From NCBI RefSeq assembly GCF_031127905.1, contig NZ_JARXIC010000002.1, forward strand, positions 62,001 through 126,000: a stretch of DNA of 64,000 bases. Reading direction: 5' to 3'. Position numbers and translations under genes: made by a program. Below are positions 1 through 10,028 of this stretch, piece by piece. Source of the stretch: Thalassobacterium sedimentorum. Lineage in GTDB: Bacteria; Verrucomicrobiota; Verrucomicrobiia; Opitutales; Coraliomargaritaceae. The notes beneath the pieces are model-generated. The model was given only the letters and a program-made list of their open reading frames with translations, was not told where the DNA came from and did not search any database. Every line of letters begins with the position of its first letter. Positions within the stretch are counted from its first letter, which is position 1.

Positions 1-602
1 CACCCAATCAAGCGACCACGCTCAACGCTCAGCGCAAGATCAACACCAAGCGCGAGCAGAAGCCAGAGTATCGCAATACCAAGGAGCTGATGCTGAAGAA
101 ATCCAAGAGCCTCTTGCGACACGCACTGCCCGAGAATTACAACAGCACCTCCTCCACCCTACTCTGTCGCTCAGCCGATGCCACGCCGGAGATCCAAGAC
201 GAATCGGTGCAACTCATTGTGACTTCGCCGCCCTTCTTGGACATCGTCAATTACGTAGGCGACAACTGGCTACGCAACTGGTTCTGCCAATGCGAACCCG
301 AGCCCGGCAAACTATGGCAGCTGCGCAAGCTGGAAGACTGGACCGAGAAAATGACGGCCTCGCTGCAAGAAATGAGCCGCGTGCTAAAGCCCCAAGGACG
401 TATTGCACTGGAGGTGGGTGAAGTGCGCAAAGGCAAGCTCAAGCTGGAAGAACAGATCATACTCGCCGGCCAAGCGGCGGGCCTGAAAGTGGAATACACG
501 CTCATCAATAGCCAGAGCTTCACCAAGACTGCCAACTGCTGGGGCGTGCGCAACAACACCCGCGGCACCAACAGCAACCGCATCGTCGTCTTTAAGAAAT
601 AA
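1..602 (+). CDS. DNA methyltransferase, 3' part (5' end outside window)
   Basis: The frame is open from base 3 to the TAA at 600-602, so the gene begins left of the window. The visible part carries the catalytic TSPP motif (followed by FLDIVNYVGDNW), as in beta-class amino-methyltransferases that modify exocyclic N of adenine or cytosine. After it come a VLKPQGRIALEVGEV strand, typical of the end of a Rossmann methyltransferase fold, and a short tail ending in NRIVVFKK. The FxGxG AdoMet-binding motif is not visible and would have to lie upstream. No restriction gene is visible downstream, so it could be an orphan methylase or the last gene of a restriction-modification set. Base specificity cannot be told. 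Confidence 0.8.
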   Translation, partial: PNQATTLNAQRKINTKREQKPEYRNTKELMLKKSKSLLRHALPENYNSTSSTLLCRSADATPEIQDESVQLIVTSPPFLDIVNYVGDNWLRNWFCQCEPEPGKLWQLRKLEDWTEKMTASLQEMSRVLKPQGRIALEVGEVRKGKLKLEEQIILAGQAAGLKVEYTLINSQSFTKTANCWGVRNNTRGTNSNRIVVFKK

Positions 603-634
603 AAAAGCGCGACTCCCGCATGGGAGTCGCGCTT
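601..634 (-). terminator. Rho-independent terminator of the giant surface-protein gene
   Basis: A perfect 13-bp stem (605-617 with 622-634) has a GCAT loop. Read on the minus strand it is followed by a run of six T (606-601). It sits 24 bases after the stop of the 658-7464 gene and probably also blocks read-through from the converging methyltransferase gene. Confidence 0.9.
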
Positions 635-657
635 GAAATCAATGACTCAGGCTCGAA

Positions 658-3600
658 TCAGTCACTAGAGACGGCACTCGCCGCAGCACCATCGACTATA
701 ATTCGAATAAAGCGAGTCGGTGACGTGCCCACAGTTTGCTCATCCTGAACAGTCACATTGGCCGCATAGCCTTGATCCAACACGCTGACCACATTGTCAG
801 CATCGATCAGACCTCCATCACCTGTCAGTGAAGCGGGTCCGGTTAGATCCGTATAGCCGGTCGAATTGGTCACATTGATGGTCAGCAAGTCGACTTGATT
901 TGTGGTAAAGGCGACATCATCCGCAGCCTGCACCACATAGGTTAAGTCTGTGGCGCGGGTCACAATATCAAAGCTGATACTGAGATACTCATCTCCCTCA
1001 ATCTCAACCACACCATAGCTACCGGGGAATTGATCGCCCGCAGTATCACCAGAAGATGGAGAGCGGTTGAAGGCATACGCCAACAAATTCTCAGAATCTG
1101 CAGTCGAATAACCAGGATAGAGAAGCTCCCATGTAGTTGCATCCATACTTGAGAATGCTCTGGTAATTCCGAACGCCCCGTCGACTTCGCTGGTATTCAT
1201 ATCTGTTAAATATGAATCGGAATCCAAAATCTCCTGAATATTGAGAATCCACCATGGATATTCCACCGGCGCCACCGACCCCGTGGCTTCATTTACAATT
1301 TCGGATTGCGTAAGAGCACTGGTGGAATCAATGACGACTTCAATAAACCAGAGATAATCTGCAAAACTGTAATCATCCTCAATAATTTGAAGCAAGCGTG
1401 CCTCGCTTGGGAGCGCTAATTCAAGGTCAATCGCGACGCTACTCCCGCTGGGGTTTGCCTCACTGCGACCTGCCATGAATTCCTCTACAGTGAACGTACC
1501 AAGAGTCAATGTAGGGTCTACAGCATCCACAAAATCCTGGAATGGAGTCAGACTTGCGTCCGCCGAAGCCACATCCTCTCGTTTAATGCCGCGCAGATTA
1601 ATCTGCGTCGTCCACTCATCCGAGCTTTTAACATTTCCAAGACCGATGTTCTGAATATCAAACTTCATTCGAAGCTCGCCCTCCGTATAATAGAGCAAGC
1701 CCTCATTTAGATCGACTGCCATCTCTAGCCCGTCTGAAGGATCCAAATGGTAAATATTATTAGTCACATCGACAATCTCTAACACCGTATCAGCGCCAGC
1801 AGACGTGCTCATGGGGTTAGCGATCCGCAAGGCGGGCAAACGTGAAATGACAACATCACGCGCGCCTGAAATCACCACATTATTTAATTCGCTGAACTCC
1901 GCGACTTCGTCATTTGAATCGATACGAGCCATCAAATGATAAGAGCCGGCAGGAATCGAATCTCCCAATTGTATCGGACCGATGAAACGGATTAAGTTGC
2001 CAGAAAGTAAATCACCTTCGACTTCACTGAAGGTCCCCAGGATAATATCGTCTTCATCCCCATAGACTTCATTCACCGATAAGCGCACCTCAATATCAGC
2101 AACTGTAAACGCAGTGGCCGTAACATCGGAGCCTTGGTTCTTCGCCTCGACTACAATGTCGAGATATTCCGTTCCGAGCAACTGCTCCGGAGCCCCCGCA
2201 ATACCCGCTACGTCGAGCACATACTCGCCTGCAGTATAATCAAGCGCAGTGACCACTAGATCGGGTTGATCATTGGTTTCCACCCGGACATTGTCAACCA
2301 CGGCAAAGTCACCCACAGTCGCCGCCCCTTTAGAATAGCGCCATTCAATGGTCCCACCACTCGGAACGAGCACTGCAGGATCCACTTCGTAGAGCGCGAC
2401 CTCCCCGGAAATGGCATATTGCACATCTTCATATACATAAGGCAGACCATTCACGTAAACAGCGAGCACGTTCAGATCACTGCCACTGGACACAGCCCAA
2501 TCAAAGCGCACAAGGCTGGAATCTGCCACCGTCAGGCTGAATGCCGCCTGCTCTCCAAGCTGCAGGTCCGGGCTTTGTGCCCCCTCTGCTTGCTCGAAAG
2601 TCTGATCGTCTGCACTATCAGCACTTCCAACATCAGAACGGCCAAACCAATCGGCATCGTTATCTTCACTCTGCTCAAAACTACCCAGTGGCAGCGCGGA
2701 TAGGCCGTCGTCCAATGCATCTTGCAAACTAATGCCATCCACCACATAGGAAGCGGCCGCCGTGTAAAAGAGATTATTCTCTTCACCATCAACACCCGAA
2801 CCATCGGAATCTAAATCTTGCTCTTCAATGTCATTATTCGAATCAATGCGCACAGCTAGATAATAATTCCCGACCGCGAGGCCATAGGGCATAGTGCCAG
2901 AGAAGTCGATCTGCGGAAGGCCCGCACCACTGGCCACATCTGCAGCCAGTGTGACCGTTCCATCACCTAACTCCACAACAGAAGAGGAACCAAAGAGCTG
3001 TTCATCGTTACTACGTGCAATGTAGAGCACATAATCGAAGCTAGAACCTGCGCTCAGAATGCCGTCACCAATATTAACTAAATCAAGCTGTAAATTAACA
3101 GCATCCCCGACCTCATAACCGGCCGCATCGAAGCCACTCACACTAGAGCCGCTGCCGGTGATATCAGGTCGCCCAAGCTGGATGGAGGCTTCGTCTGTCG
3201 AGACAGTGTTATCCAACTCATTGGACTCAGAGATTTGGCCATCGGTAGGATCTGCCGCCGACCAATCAACATACGCAGCGAAGTAATAATACTCGGATTC
3301 ATAGTCGGCAGTCAGCGGTAGCGTGAGCGGACCGTGTGTGCTCTGATTATAGACTCGAGTTTCTCCCGCTCCGATGCCAGCGGCATCACTCAAAGTGAGC
3401 AAGCCAACCGCAGCAGTGCTGGTCCAATTCGCTTCCGGCAAGAGGCGGACTTCGACGTCAAACTCGGCGCCTGGCTCAATGGCATCTCCATCATTAATAA
3501 CCTCGATGGACCATGTATTGATACTATCTCCAGCCTGGTAGGTTAAACTACCATCCACTGTAATACCGGTCATCTGCAAATTAGGCAGCTCCGTGATCGT

Positions 3601-6600
3601 CAACTGATCCACCCAACCACGGTCTTCACCAGCGGAACCTTCATCGTCCTTAATGTAAGACCAAGTCAAAGTCTGGTCCCCAGCTGGGAGCGTCAACTCA
3701 ACTCGTTGCCATACAGTATCCTCATTACCAAAGATATCAGGTATACCATCGAGCGTTTCTCCATTCACTTCAAAACGCAGCACGTCGCGTTGGACTGAAC
3801 CCGCCACTTCTTCGTTTTGTGAACTTACTTTCCACCAGAACGACACGCGAATGCCAGTGCTGGGGCTGATATCCACACTGAAGCTGGAAGTCTCATTATT
3901 ACCAACGATCACATTGGTCACGGCATCTACATCGTCAAAAGTTTCACTGGTCTGTCCGACCCATGGAATGCTGTCGGAATTATACGGCGCAACTTCATCA
4001 TTAGTCACAGTCAGAGACAAGTCGGAGATCTGTGTCGCACTCAAATCAAGGCCGTCTACAATCGTTAACTCGCTCAGGATGAAATTATTCTCAGAGAGTT
4101 TATAAGTGTTATTGTCCTCATCCAACTCAGCAATGCTGTCTTCGCTGTCGACGTAAACACCGAGGAATAAGCGCTCCCCGATGTATCCTTCACTCACAAG
4201 ATTGTCCCGAAAATCAATTTCGCCGGGATTCACTTGACGCGAGTTCGCAGCCTCATCGACCGATGACAAATTATTCTCATAGGTGTAGTCCAGCAGTGAG
4301 TAATCAGTCTCCGGATCGATCGACTCATCCTTCGAGAATAATGCCGCCACACCAAAGTCTTCGTAAACGCCAGCGAGGCCCTCATTCGCAATGGTGAAAC
4401 TAAGTGACATCGAATTCGGATTCACGTAGCCCGATGCAGGATCTGTCACGTAATAGAATGATGGCGTCGAAGAGATGGAAGTCACCTGTAAGTCGGCAAG
4501 GGAGACAATCTCTACAATCGCGCTATCGGAGATAAACAAATTGTTATCTTCCCCCGGGAATGCGTCTCCAGCACCGACCAGGTCTGTAAACTCATCCAAT
4601 TGGCCCGAGCCTGCACTGGCCCCTGGTAAAATAGCACCACTGGCGTCAGTATAGTCATCGATGTAGCCAATCACATAATACGCTCCCGGATCGATCTCTG
4701 TATCCAGTTCGATCGAAAGCGCATTCACGGCAGGATCACCTTCCTCAATCGGCTTGGTAACCGTCACTTGGCGAAGCAAAATATCATCTGCAGTGAGAGG
4801 GTCGCTATCAGGGCGATCAAAAATCGAGTCTTTCGACAGGTAAATCGAGATCACATACTGATCGCTGCTTGTCGTAGAAACACCTTGGTTACGACTATTC
4901 ACAGTCAGGTCCAAACGATCGCTCATCAGCGTGTAGCTGCCCGCATCGTCTCCCGTCAGATAAATGTCATCAATCACCAAGTCTGGCTCATCGATTTCAA
5001 CAAATTGTAAGTTGTCCACGTATACGGCATCGCCGGTGGCTTCGACTCCTTGTTCGAAGACCCATTCGGCTCGCCCACTGGCAGGCACCACGCGGGCCAC
5101 ACCATCAATCCAACCACCCGTGTTGCCGGAAATCTCATTATCCGTGCCCCCTGTTGTGCCGTTCACAACTTGGAAATAGGCGCGATTCTCAGAACTACTG
5201 GTTTGCGAATTCCAATCGAAGGTAATCGCCACAGGCGTGGAAAAGGAAGTGCTGAAAGTAGCGCTCTCCCCAACATCCAAGGAGGGGCTTTGCACCGAAT
5301 CCACCCCGTCATTCGAGACAAAAGATTGGCCAAACCACTCACCATCTCCAGAGGTGCTGAAAACAAGTGCCGAGCCATCTTGATCAATGGCCTCCTTAAT
5401 CGTCAGCCCAGACACCTCAATCAGAGTCGCAGAATAGGCAGTATTATTCGCCTCACCGTCTACCTGAGTGACTAGATCATTATCATCAGTAATTTCTTCC
5501 TGCTCGATGACGTCTTCATTCACGTCCAAAGTGGCCGCGACATAAAAATAACCTGCAGGCATTCTCGGAACGCTATAACTAAAAGATAGCGTCGGTGTAA
5601 TGCTCTGGCCAGGCAACAAATCGACGCTCAGTGCAACAGGCTCCTCACTTTCGAGCTCGATTATCTCTGAATTATCATCACTGCGCTCAGGAGTGAGAAA
5701 GAGGCGCAGGTCAAATTCCGTGCCTGCGGGCAGTGTGCCATTCCCCGAATTCTCGATATCCAACTCGATATCGATTGTATCTGTTGTATTGGGATCGTAG
5801 ACACCATCGCCAGGTGTATTGACCACTAGCAGGCCACCACTCGGCACTGTTAGGTCAGGCGAGAAATCAAAACTACTATCTGTAGCTACGGTATTATTAT
5901 CTTCGTTGGTTTCATCCACCAGATCGGGCTCCGAAGCATCCGCTTTCGCCACAAAATAGTAATTACCTTGATTGACGTTCGCAGGTATGTCGAGCGTCAG
6001 GCTGACAGAAATACTATCGCCTGAAGCAATATCTTCTATAACGGTAATTTCATTGGCGCCGCCTGAAAAAGTCAAAGCGGTGCCGTTCTCGAACTCAGTC
6101 GTGGTATTCAAAACCACAGCCACGTTAAAATCGCGCTCGATCAAGCCTGTGCCCTCATTGGTCAAAGTGAGGGTCGCGGTAACAGTCGAGCCCGGCGTTG
6201 GTGAAGTCGTGCTCAAGCTAAGTGAGGTCGCCACCAGATCTGCGATGCCCAATTGAGTCGTCTCAAAATAATCCTGACCAGAGCCCTGATTGGAGCCATT
6301 GGCCAATTGCCCCGAAGTGTTCAAGCCCGCGGTCAAAAGAAAGCCGTCACTGCGAATAATCGCCGAGAAATCTTCTCCTGCACCCACCGCGAGAAATTCT
6401 GCGTCAGCATCCAACTCGACAGGTTCAGTTTTATATATGTTAGAAAAATTAAAACTCCCTTGATCGTTATACAAGGGCAAGCCCAGTTGACCATTTGGAT
6501 CATTCAAGCCCCAACCCCAAAGACTACCGTCTGACTTTAAAGCGAGCGTATGCGTGCCACTCTTAGACACCGAAACCCAACCAGTGCCATTACCGACACG

Positions 6601-7464
6601 TCCGGGTGTTTTTTGAAGCGTTTGACCATTGCCAAGAAACCCGTCTGCTCCCCAAACCCAGAGCTGGCCAGTTTGCGATGCAGAATCCCGAATCGCGTAA
6701 GTCACAGAATCACCGGCATACAACGCCGTCCAACCATCCTTCGAACCGACTTGCGTCGGCAGAACTGGCCCGATCGGAAAACTACCATTCACAAGAATAC
6801 CCAATGCATAACCAGCATTGCTATCACGCCCCCCAGTGCCCCAGGTCCACAAAGTACCATCGCTACGGATCGCATGGACGTGTGCGCTGCCCGCAGAAAT
6901 GGCTTGGAAATAGCCCCCAGTATGAAGTCTAGGCGAGTCCTCAATGTCGATCGATGGATCATTTGCAATCGGTCCATAGCCCAGCTGGCCAAAAGAGTTG
7001 TCACCCCAAGTATATAGGAAGCCATCTTCACGTAAGCCGACGGAAAAGTCCTGACCAGCTGCGACTTGCTTCCAGTTCGTTGCCGAACCGATTTGCACCG
7101 GTTCCACACGATCAATCTGGCTGCCATCACCCAACTGACCGCGGTCATTTTTTCCCCATGCCCACAGCGAACCATCGGTGCGAATGGCCAAGATGTGAGC
7201 CACTTCAGCCGAGGTGCGACTGACGGCGACCGACTTCCAAGATTCAGCTGGTAAAATTTGCTCAATTTCTCCGCTGCCTCCTTCAATGGCTCCCCAGACG
7301 AAGAGATTTCCATACTCGTCAATCATCGCACCATAATCGTCCCCCATGGAGAGTTCATAATTCTGCGCGTATGCAGAAAAAGGAAGCAGCGCAAGTATCA
7401 AGATGCCAAGAAAAGCACGATATGGCACTGCGATAACGCTAATCATATTCTTAATCAAATTCAT
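658..7464 (-). CDS. Giant secreted protein: RCC1 propeller plus eight CARDB domains
   Basis: 2268 residues. The ATG at 7464 is preferred to an in-frame TTG at 7485 because GAAAGG lies five bases before it and it gives a clean signal peptide ending FSAYAQ. In numbering from the TTG, residues 42-413 hold seven RCC1-type blades (pattern AIRSDGTLWTWG, then GQLG), a full propeller. Eight CARDB-like Ig domains then start near 413, 545, 833, 998, 1302, 1438, 1740 and 1883, each with a PDL-type start and an acidic DNN-type end. Jelly-roll-like modules near 695, 1147 and 1583 (FDW/FWW strand, VNG, WVD or VDN end) follow every second CARDB. The last 190 residues resemble a verrucomicrobial C-terminal domain (LAYAFNRSP, DLTYVVQA, RFIRIIV). 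Very rich in D, E, S and T. It is the last gene of the pil operon, 30 bases after the secretin stop. Likely a surface adhesin or fibre; that role is inferred from domains and position. Confidence 0.85.
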   Translation of the reverse strand: MNLIKNMISVIAVPYRAFLGILILALLPFSAYAQNYELSMGDDYGAMIDEYGNLFVWGAIEGGSGEIEQILPAESWKSVAVSRTSAEVAHILAIRTDGSLWAWGKNDRGQLGDGSQIDRVEPVQIGSATNWKQVAAGQDFSVGLREDGFLYTWGDNSFGQLGYGPIANDPSIDIEDSPRLHTGGYFQAISAGSAHVHAIRSDGTLWTWGTGGRDSNAGYALGILVNGSFPIGPVLPTQVGSKDGWTALYAGDSVTYAIRDSASQTGQLWVWGADGFLGNGQTLQKTPGRVGNGTGWVSVSKSGTHTLALKSDGSLWGWGLNDPNGQLGLPLYNDQGSFNFSNIYKTEPVELDADAEFLAVGAGEDFSAIIRSDGFLLTAGLNTSGQLANGSNQGSGQDYFETTQLGIADLVATSLSLSTTSPTPGSTVTATLTLTNEGTGLIERDFNVAVVLNTTTEFENGTALTFSGGANEITVIEDIASGDSISVSLTLDIPANVNQGNYYFVAKADASEPDLVDETNEDNNTVATDSSFDFSPDLTVPSGGLLVVNTPGDGVYDPNTTDTIDIELDIENSGNGTLPAGTEFDLRLFLTPERSDDNSEIIELESEEPVALSVDLLPGQSITPTLSFSYSVPRMPAGYFYVAATLDVNEDVIEQEEITDDNDLVTQVDGEANNTAYSATLIEVSGLTIKEAIDQDGSALVFSTSGDGEWFGQSFVSNDGVDSVQSPSLDVGESATFSTSFSTPVAITFDWNSQTSSSENRAYFQVVNGTTGGTDNEISGNTGGWIDGVARVVPASGRAEWVFEQGVEATGDAVYVDNLQFVEIDEPDLVIDDIYLTGDDAGSYTLMSDRLDLTVNSRNQGVSTTSSDQYVISIYLSKDSIFDRPDSDPLTADDILLRQVTVTKPIEEGDPAVNALSIELDTEIDPGAYYVIGYIDDYTDASGAILPGASAGSGQLDEFTDLVGAGDAFPGEDNNLFISDSAIVEIVSLADLQVTSISSTPSFYYVTDPASGYVNPNSMSLSFTIANEGLAGVYEDFGVAALFSKDESIDPETDYSLLDYTYENNLSSVDEAANSRQVNPGEIDFRDNLVSEGYIGERLFLGVYVDSEDSIAELDEDNNTYKLSENNFILSELTIVDGLDLSATQISDLSLTVTNDEVAPYNSDSIPWVGQTSETFDDVDAVTNVIVGNNETSSFSVDISPSTGIRVSFWWKVSSQNEEVAGSVQRDVLRFEVNGETLDGIPDIFGNEDTVWQRVELTLPAGDQTLTWSYIKDDEGSAGEDRGWVDQLTITELPNLQMTGITVDGSLTYQAGDSINTWSIEVINDGDAIEPGAEFDVEVRLLPEANWTSTAAVGLLTLSDAAGIGAGETRVYNQSTHGPLTLPLTADYESEYYYFAAYVDWSAADPTDGQISESNELDNTVSTDEASIQLGRPDITGSGSSVSGFDAAGYEVGDAVNLQLDLVNIGDGILSAGSSFDYVLYIARSNDEQLFGSSSVVELGDGTVTLAADVASGAGLPQIDFSGTMPYGLAVGNYYLAVRIDSNNDIEEQDLDSDGSGVDGEENNLFYTAAASYVVDGISLQDALDDGLSALPLGSFEQSEDNDADWFGRSDVGSADSADDQTFEQAEGAQSPDLQLGEQAAFSLTVADSSLVRFDWAVSSGSDLNVLAVYVNGLPYVYEDVQYAISGEVALYEVDPAVLVPSGGTIEWRYSKGAATVGDFAVVDNVRVETNDQPDLVVTALDYTAGEYVLDVAGIAGAPEQLLGTEYLDIVVEAKNQGSDVTATAFTVADIEVRLSVNEVYGDEDDIILGTFSEVEGDLLSGNLIRFIGPIQLGDSIPAGSYHLMARIDSNDEVAEFSELNNVVISGARDVVISRLPALRIANPMSTSAGADTVLEIVDVTNNIYHLDPSDGLEMAVDLNEGLLYYTEGELRMKFDIQNIGLGNVKSSDEWTTQINLRGIKREDVASADASLTPFQDFVDAVDPTLTLGTFTVEEFMAGRSEANPSGSSVAIDLELALPSEARLLQIIEDDYSFADYLWFIEVVIDSTSALTQSEIVNEATGSVAPVEYPWWILNIQEILDSDSYLTDMNTSEVDGAFGITRAFSSMDATTWELLYPGYSTADSENLLAYAFNRSPSSGDTAGDQFPGSYGVVEIEGDEYLSISFDIVTRATDLTYVVQAADDVAFTTNQVDLLTINVTNSTGYTDLTGPASLTGDGGLIDADNVVSVLDQGYAANVTVQDEQTVGTSPTRFIRIIVDGAAASAVSSD

Positions 7465-7494
7465 GTGAGCCTTTCTTGGGGTCAAAAATGTGTA

Positions 7495-9363
7495 TTAACG
7501 TAGGCTACGTGCTTTGCTAACCTTAGATGGTGTTTCTTCGATTACCTCACGTGCCTCCTGCGCCTTTCGATACTCAATTGCTTTGATTTGCTGACGCGCC
7601 GCTTCAATTGATTCCTGTTGGTCCGCCTCGATACGATATGCGTCTAACTGATCCATTAATTCTTGTTCTTCGGCACTCAAATTATAGCCAGGTAATTCAC
7701 TGGGCACAATCCCCATGCGATCAATCACACGGGGATCAATGATGTCCCGATAGGTGCTGCCATCTGGGTTGAGTGTTTTTGCTGTAATGAAAATGATCAA
7801 ATTACGCTGGGTCACTTCGTCCGATTCACTGCTAAAGAGTCGACCAACCCCTGGTAAATTCCCTAATACAGGCACTTTGGTATCACGCTTGGTGATACCA
7901 TCTTCAACTAAGCCACCAATCGCCAAGGTGTAACCGTCTTTAATCATGATCGTGGTTTCTGTGCGACGACTTTCAATGATTGGAATTTCTGTATTTTCAA
8001 TCAGAGCAAAACGATCCGAACTAGAGACTTCTGGAATGATCTTCAGGTTGATGAAACCAGCGCTATTCACTTGTGGTGTCACATCCAGATTAATCCCGAT
8101 ATCTTCATAATTGATTTCATCGAGCTGACGTTGTCCCGTTTCCGCATTAAAGGTATACTCTGGGATCGGATAGCGTTCACCGATCGCAATTTTCGCCTGC
8201 GTATTATTCAAGGTCACAACCGTTGGATTAGAAACCAGTTTAATATCATCCTGCGTATTTAAGGCACTTAAAATGACTTCAAACTGATCCGCAGAAAACA
8301 AAGCAGTATCTAAGCGACTGGTAGATGCAACGTTAGTAATCGTATCACTGAAAGTAGTGCCATTATCGTAAGTCACTCCGTCATCAGAATTCACCCCTGC
8401 ATCATCAATTGTCCCTGAAGTCGTTGTGTTAGTACTCGAACGTTCACGTGACCATTCACGCTGAAAAGGACCAGCGGAGGCACTGTACCCACTCAGCGAT
8501 GCCCAATTCACACCCAGGTTTTTGGTGTCTGTATTCGTGATTTCAATAAATTTGGACTCAATCATCACCTGATCGGTGGCTTTATCCAAACGCTCTATGA
8601 TCTCTTGGATCTTATTCATACGTGAGGGGCGTTCAGTAATCACCAGTGCATTACTGCGCACATCGACTTGAATACGACCACCTGCTGCGTTATCAATCAA
8701 GGGTGCGATAGAACCTTGTAAGTCCTGGGCTCTAGCATAATTTGCAATAAATACACGAGTATCTACTGGCTCTGTTGTGAGCTCTTCGACACTTTTAATG
8801 CGAATGATATTTCGGTCCTCAACGTAGGTATATCCCAGTGGTCCTAATACGACTTCGAAAGCTTGCCCCCATGTAATATTACGCAACTTAATCGAAGTAC
8901 GCCCTTGCAAGGTGTCCGGGATCACCAGATTCAACTCAAATAAATCAGCCACATTACGTAAGATTGTGCGTACGTCTTCATCTGGAAAATCAACCGAAAT
9001 AGTTTCCTCGCTGGCGAGTGTAGCTTCACCCGGAGCGCTCGCCTCTTGACCTGGAATCTCAAGCACAATCTCCATATCTGTCGGTAGACTCTCGGTAACA
9101 ACCGGAATCATAGGCGCCTCCTCATCAATGCTGGCTCCTTCAATCGGTGCATCAGGAATCTCCACAACCTCGACTTCTACAGGTGTTTCAGGGGGCTCTA
9201 CGAGCTCTACGGGAGCATCTATGGCGATGGCTTCAGCGCCAGCAGCATCTTCCACGACAATGACGTCTGAAAGGTCGATATCTACAAGCGCGGGTTCATC
9301 AGTCTGTGCCCATAAAACAATCGGTGCAAGAAGCCATAAGGAATAATGTGTGTGCTTTTTCAT
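7495..9363 (-). CDS. pilQ: Type IV pilus secretin, PilQ-like
   Basis: 622 residues; outer-membrane ring channel for the pilus. A signal peptide (about 1-20, ending WAQ) is followed by an acidic, proline- and valine-rich linker to about 120. Then come an N0/STN domain (about 121-191, VDFPDEDVRTILRNVADLF), an N1 ring-building domain (about 198-264, ending VMIESKFIEI) and the secretin domain (about 348-528) with VSNPTVVTLNN, the VPVLGNLPGVGRLF signature and a final NLIIFITAKTL strand. The C-terminal 90 residues are charged and probably helical. Gene order pilM-N-O-P-Q supports the PilQ name over GspD. It is only 30 bases from the giant gene downstream, so the two are probably cotranscribed. Confidence 0.85.
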   Translation of the reverse strand: MKKHTHYSLWLLAPIVLWAQTDEPALVDIDLSDVIVVEDAAGAEAIAIDAPVELVEPPETPVEVEVVEIPDAPIEGASIDEEAPMIPVVTESLPTDMEIVLEIPGQEASAPGEATLASEETISVDFPDEDVRTILRNVADLFELNLVIPDTLQGRTSIKLRNITWGQAFEVVLGPLGYTYVEDRNIIRIKSVEELTTEPVDTRVFIANYARAQDLQGSIAPLIDNAAGGRIQVDVRSNALVITERPSRMNKIQEIIERLDKATDQVMIESKFIEITNTDTKNLGVNWASLSGYSASAGPFQREWSRERSSTNTTTSGTIDDAGVNSDDGVTYDNGTTFSDTITNVASTSRLDTALFSADQFEVILSALNTQDDIKLVSNPTVVTLNNTQAKIAIGERYPIPEYTFNAETGQRQLDEINYEDIGINLDVTPQVNSAGFINLKIIPEVSSSDRFALIENTEIPIIESRRTETTIMIKDGYTLAIGGLVEDGITKRDTKVPVLGNLPGVGRLFSSESDEVTQRNLIIFITAKTLNPDGSTYRDIIDPRVIDRMGIVPSELPGYNLSAEEQELMDQLDAYRIEADQQESIEAARQQIKAIEYRKAQEAREVIEETPSKVSKARSLR

Positions 9364-9445
9364 AGAACGTAGATATCTGAGGAGTCGATTAATGTAGTTA
9401 GGATGATATTATGATATAAAATGTAACGGTTCGGGATCAGCGGAC

Positions 9446-10015
9446 TTAATTCAATTTAATGGCACCCGCACTGGATCCAGAGCCACTCAAATGAATTGTC
9501 TGACTCGCAGCACCTAATTTAAGCGTATAACCATCACCGGAGATCTCAGTAATTGTTACAGTAAACGTCTGGCCCTGCGCTTGCGGAATACTCACAGGAA
9601 AACTGGCACCAGGCTTGAGCAGACTTCCCCCATTCAGCTGAAGGTAGCGAACATCTCCACGCGCGAGTGTGCCACGTACTTGCTGTGAAAAATTCTGGAC
9701 GACAACTCGTAGGACGGAGGCCTCATCGTAATTAATGACAGTCGCTTCCTTCGCATCAACAGCCTCCCCATTAACTAGGGCAACAACGGGTTGCTCAAAG
9801 GCAAAAGGTGTATCGACATCAGCACTATCACTTAAAAAAGCTTCATCTTTAGCGGTTAGATAAAACTGGGCCACCTCTAAAACATGTTTACGACTGCTGG
9901 TATTCAACACGAGATCTTTACGCCCACTTAATTTGATCTGCGTTGAGCCATGCATCGACTGTATGGCTAACATGAGTAAAAGCGATGCAGCTAAAATATT
10001 CGATAATGTCTTCAT
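9446..10015 (-). CDS. Periplasmic protein in the PilP position
   Basis: 189 residues from the ATG at 10015, chosen over a TTG at 10051 that would run into pilO. The ATG gives a normal signal peptide (MKTLSNILAASLLL, ending MHGS) and lies 13 bases after the pilO stop. Mature part is beta-rich; the C-terminal stretch FTVTITEISGDGYTLKLG resembles the small beta domain of PilP, which links the inner-membrane PilNO to the secretin. No lipobox, unlike classical PilP. The name rests on gene position and this short resemblance, so it could be another secretin-associated protein. Confidence 0.6.
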   Translation of the reverse strand: MKTLSNILAASLLLMLAIQSMHGSTQIKLSGRKDLVLNTSSRKHVLEVAQFYLTAKDEAFLSDSADVDTPFAFEQPVVALVNGEAVDAKEATVINYDEASVLRVVVQNFSQQVRGTLARGDVRYLQLNGGSLLKPGASFPVSIPQAQGQTFTVTITEISGDGYTLKLGAASQTIHLSGSGSSAGAIKLN

Positions 10016-10028
10016 TATTGATAGAAAG

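Noticed and set aside
2266-2703. 145-codon plus-strand open frame, and many like it, across 658-9363
   Set aside because: They lie antisense to the well-supported giant and secretin genes, have low-complexity composition mirroring those genes, and no ribosome sites or known domains.
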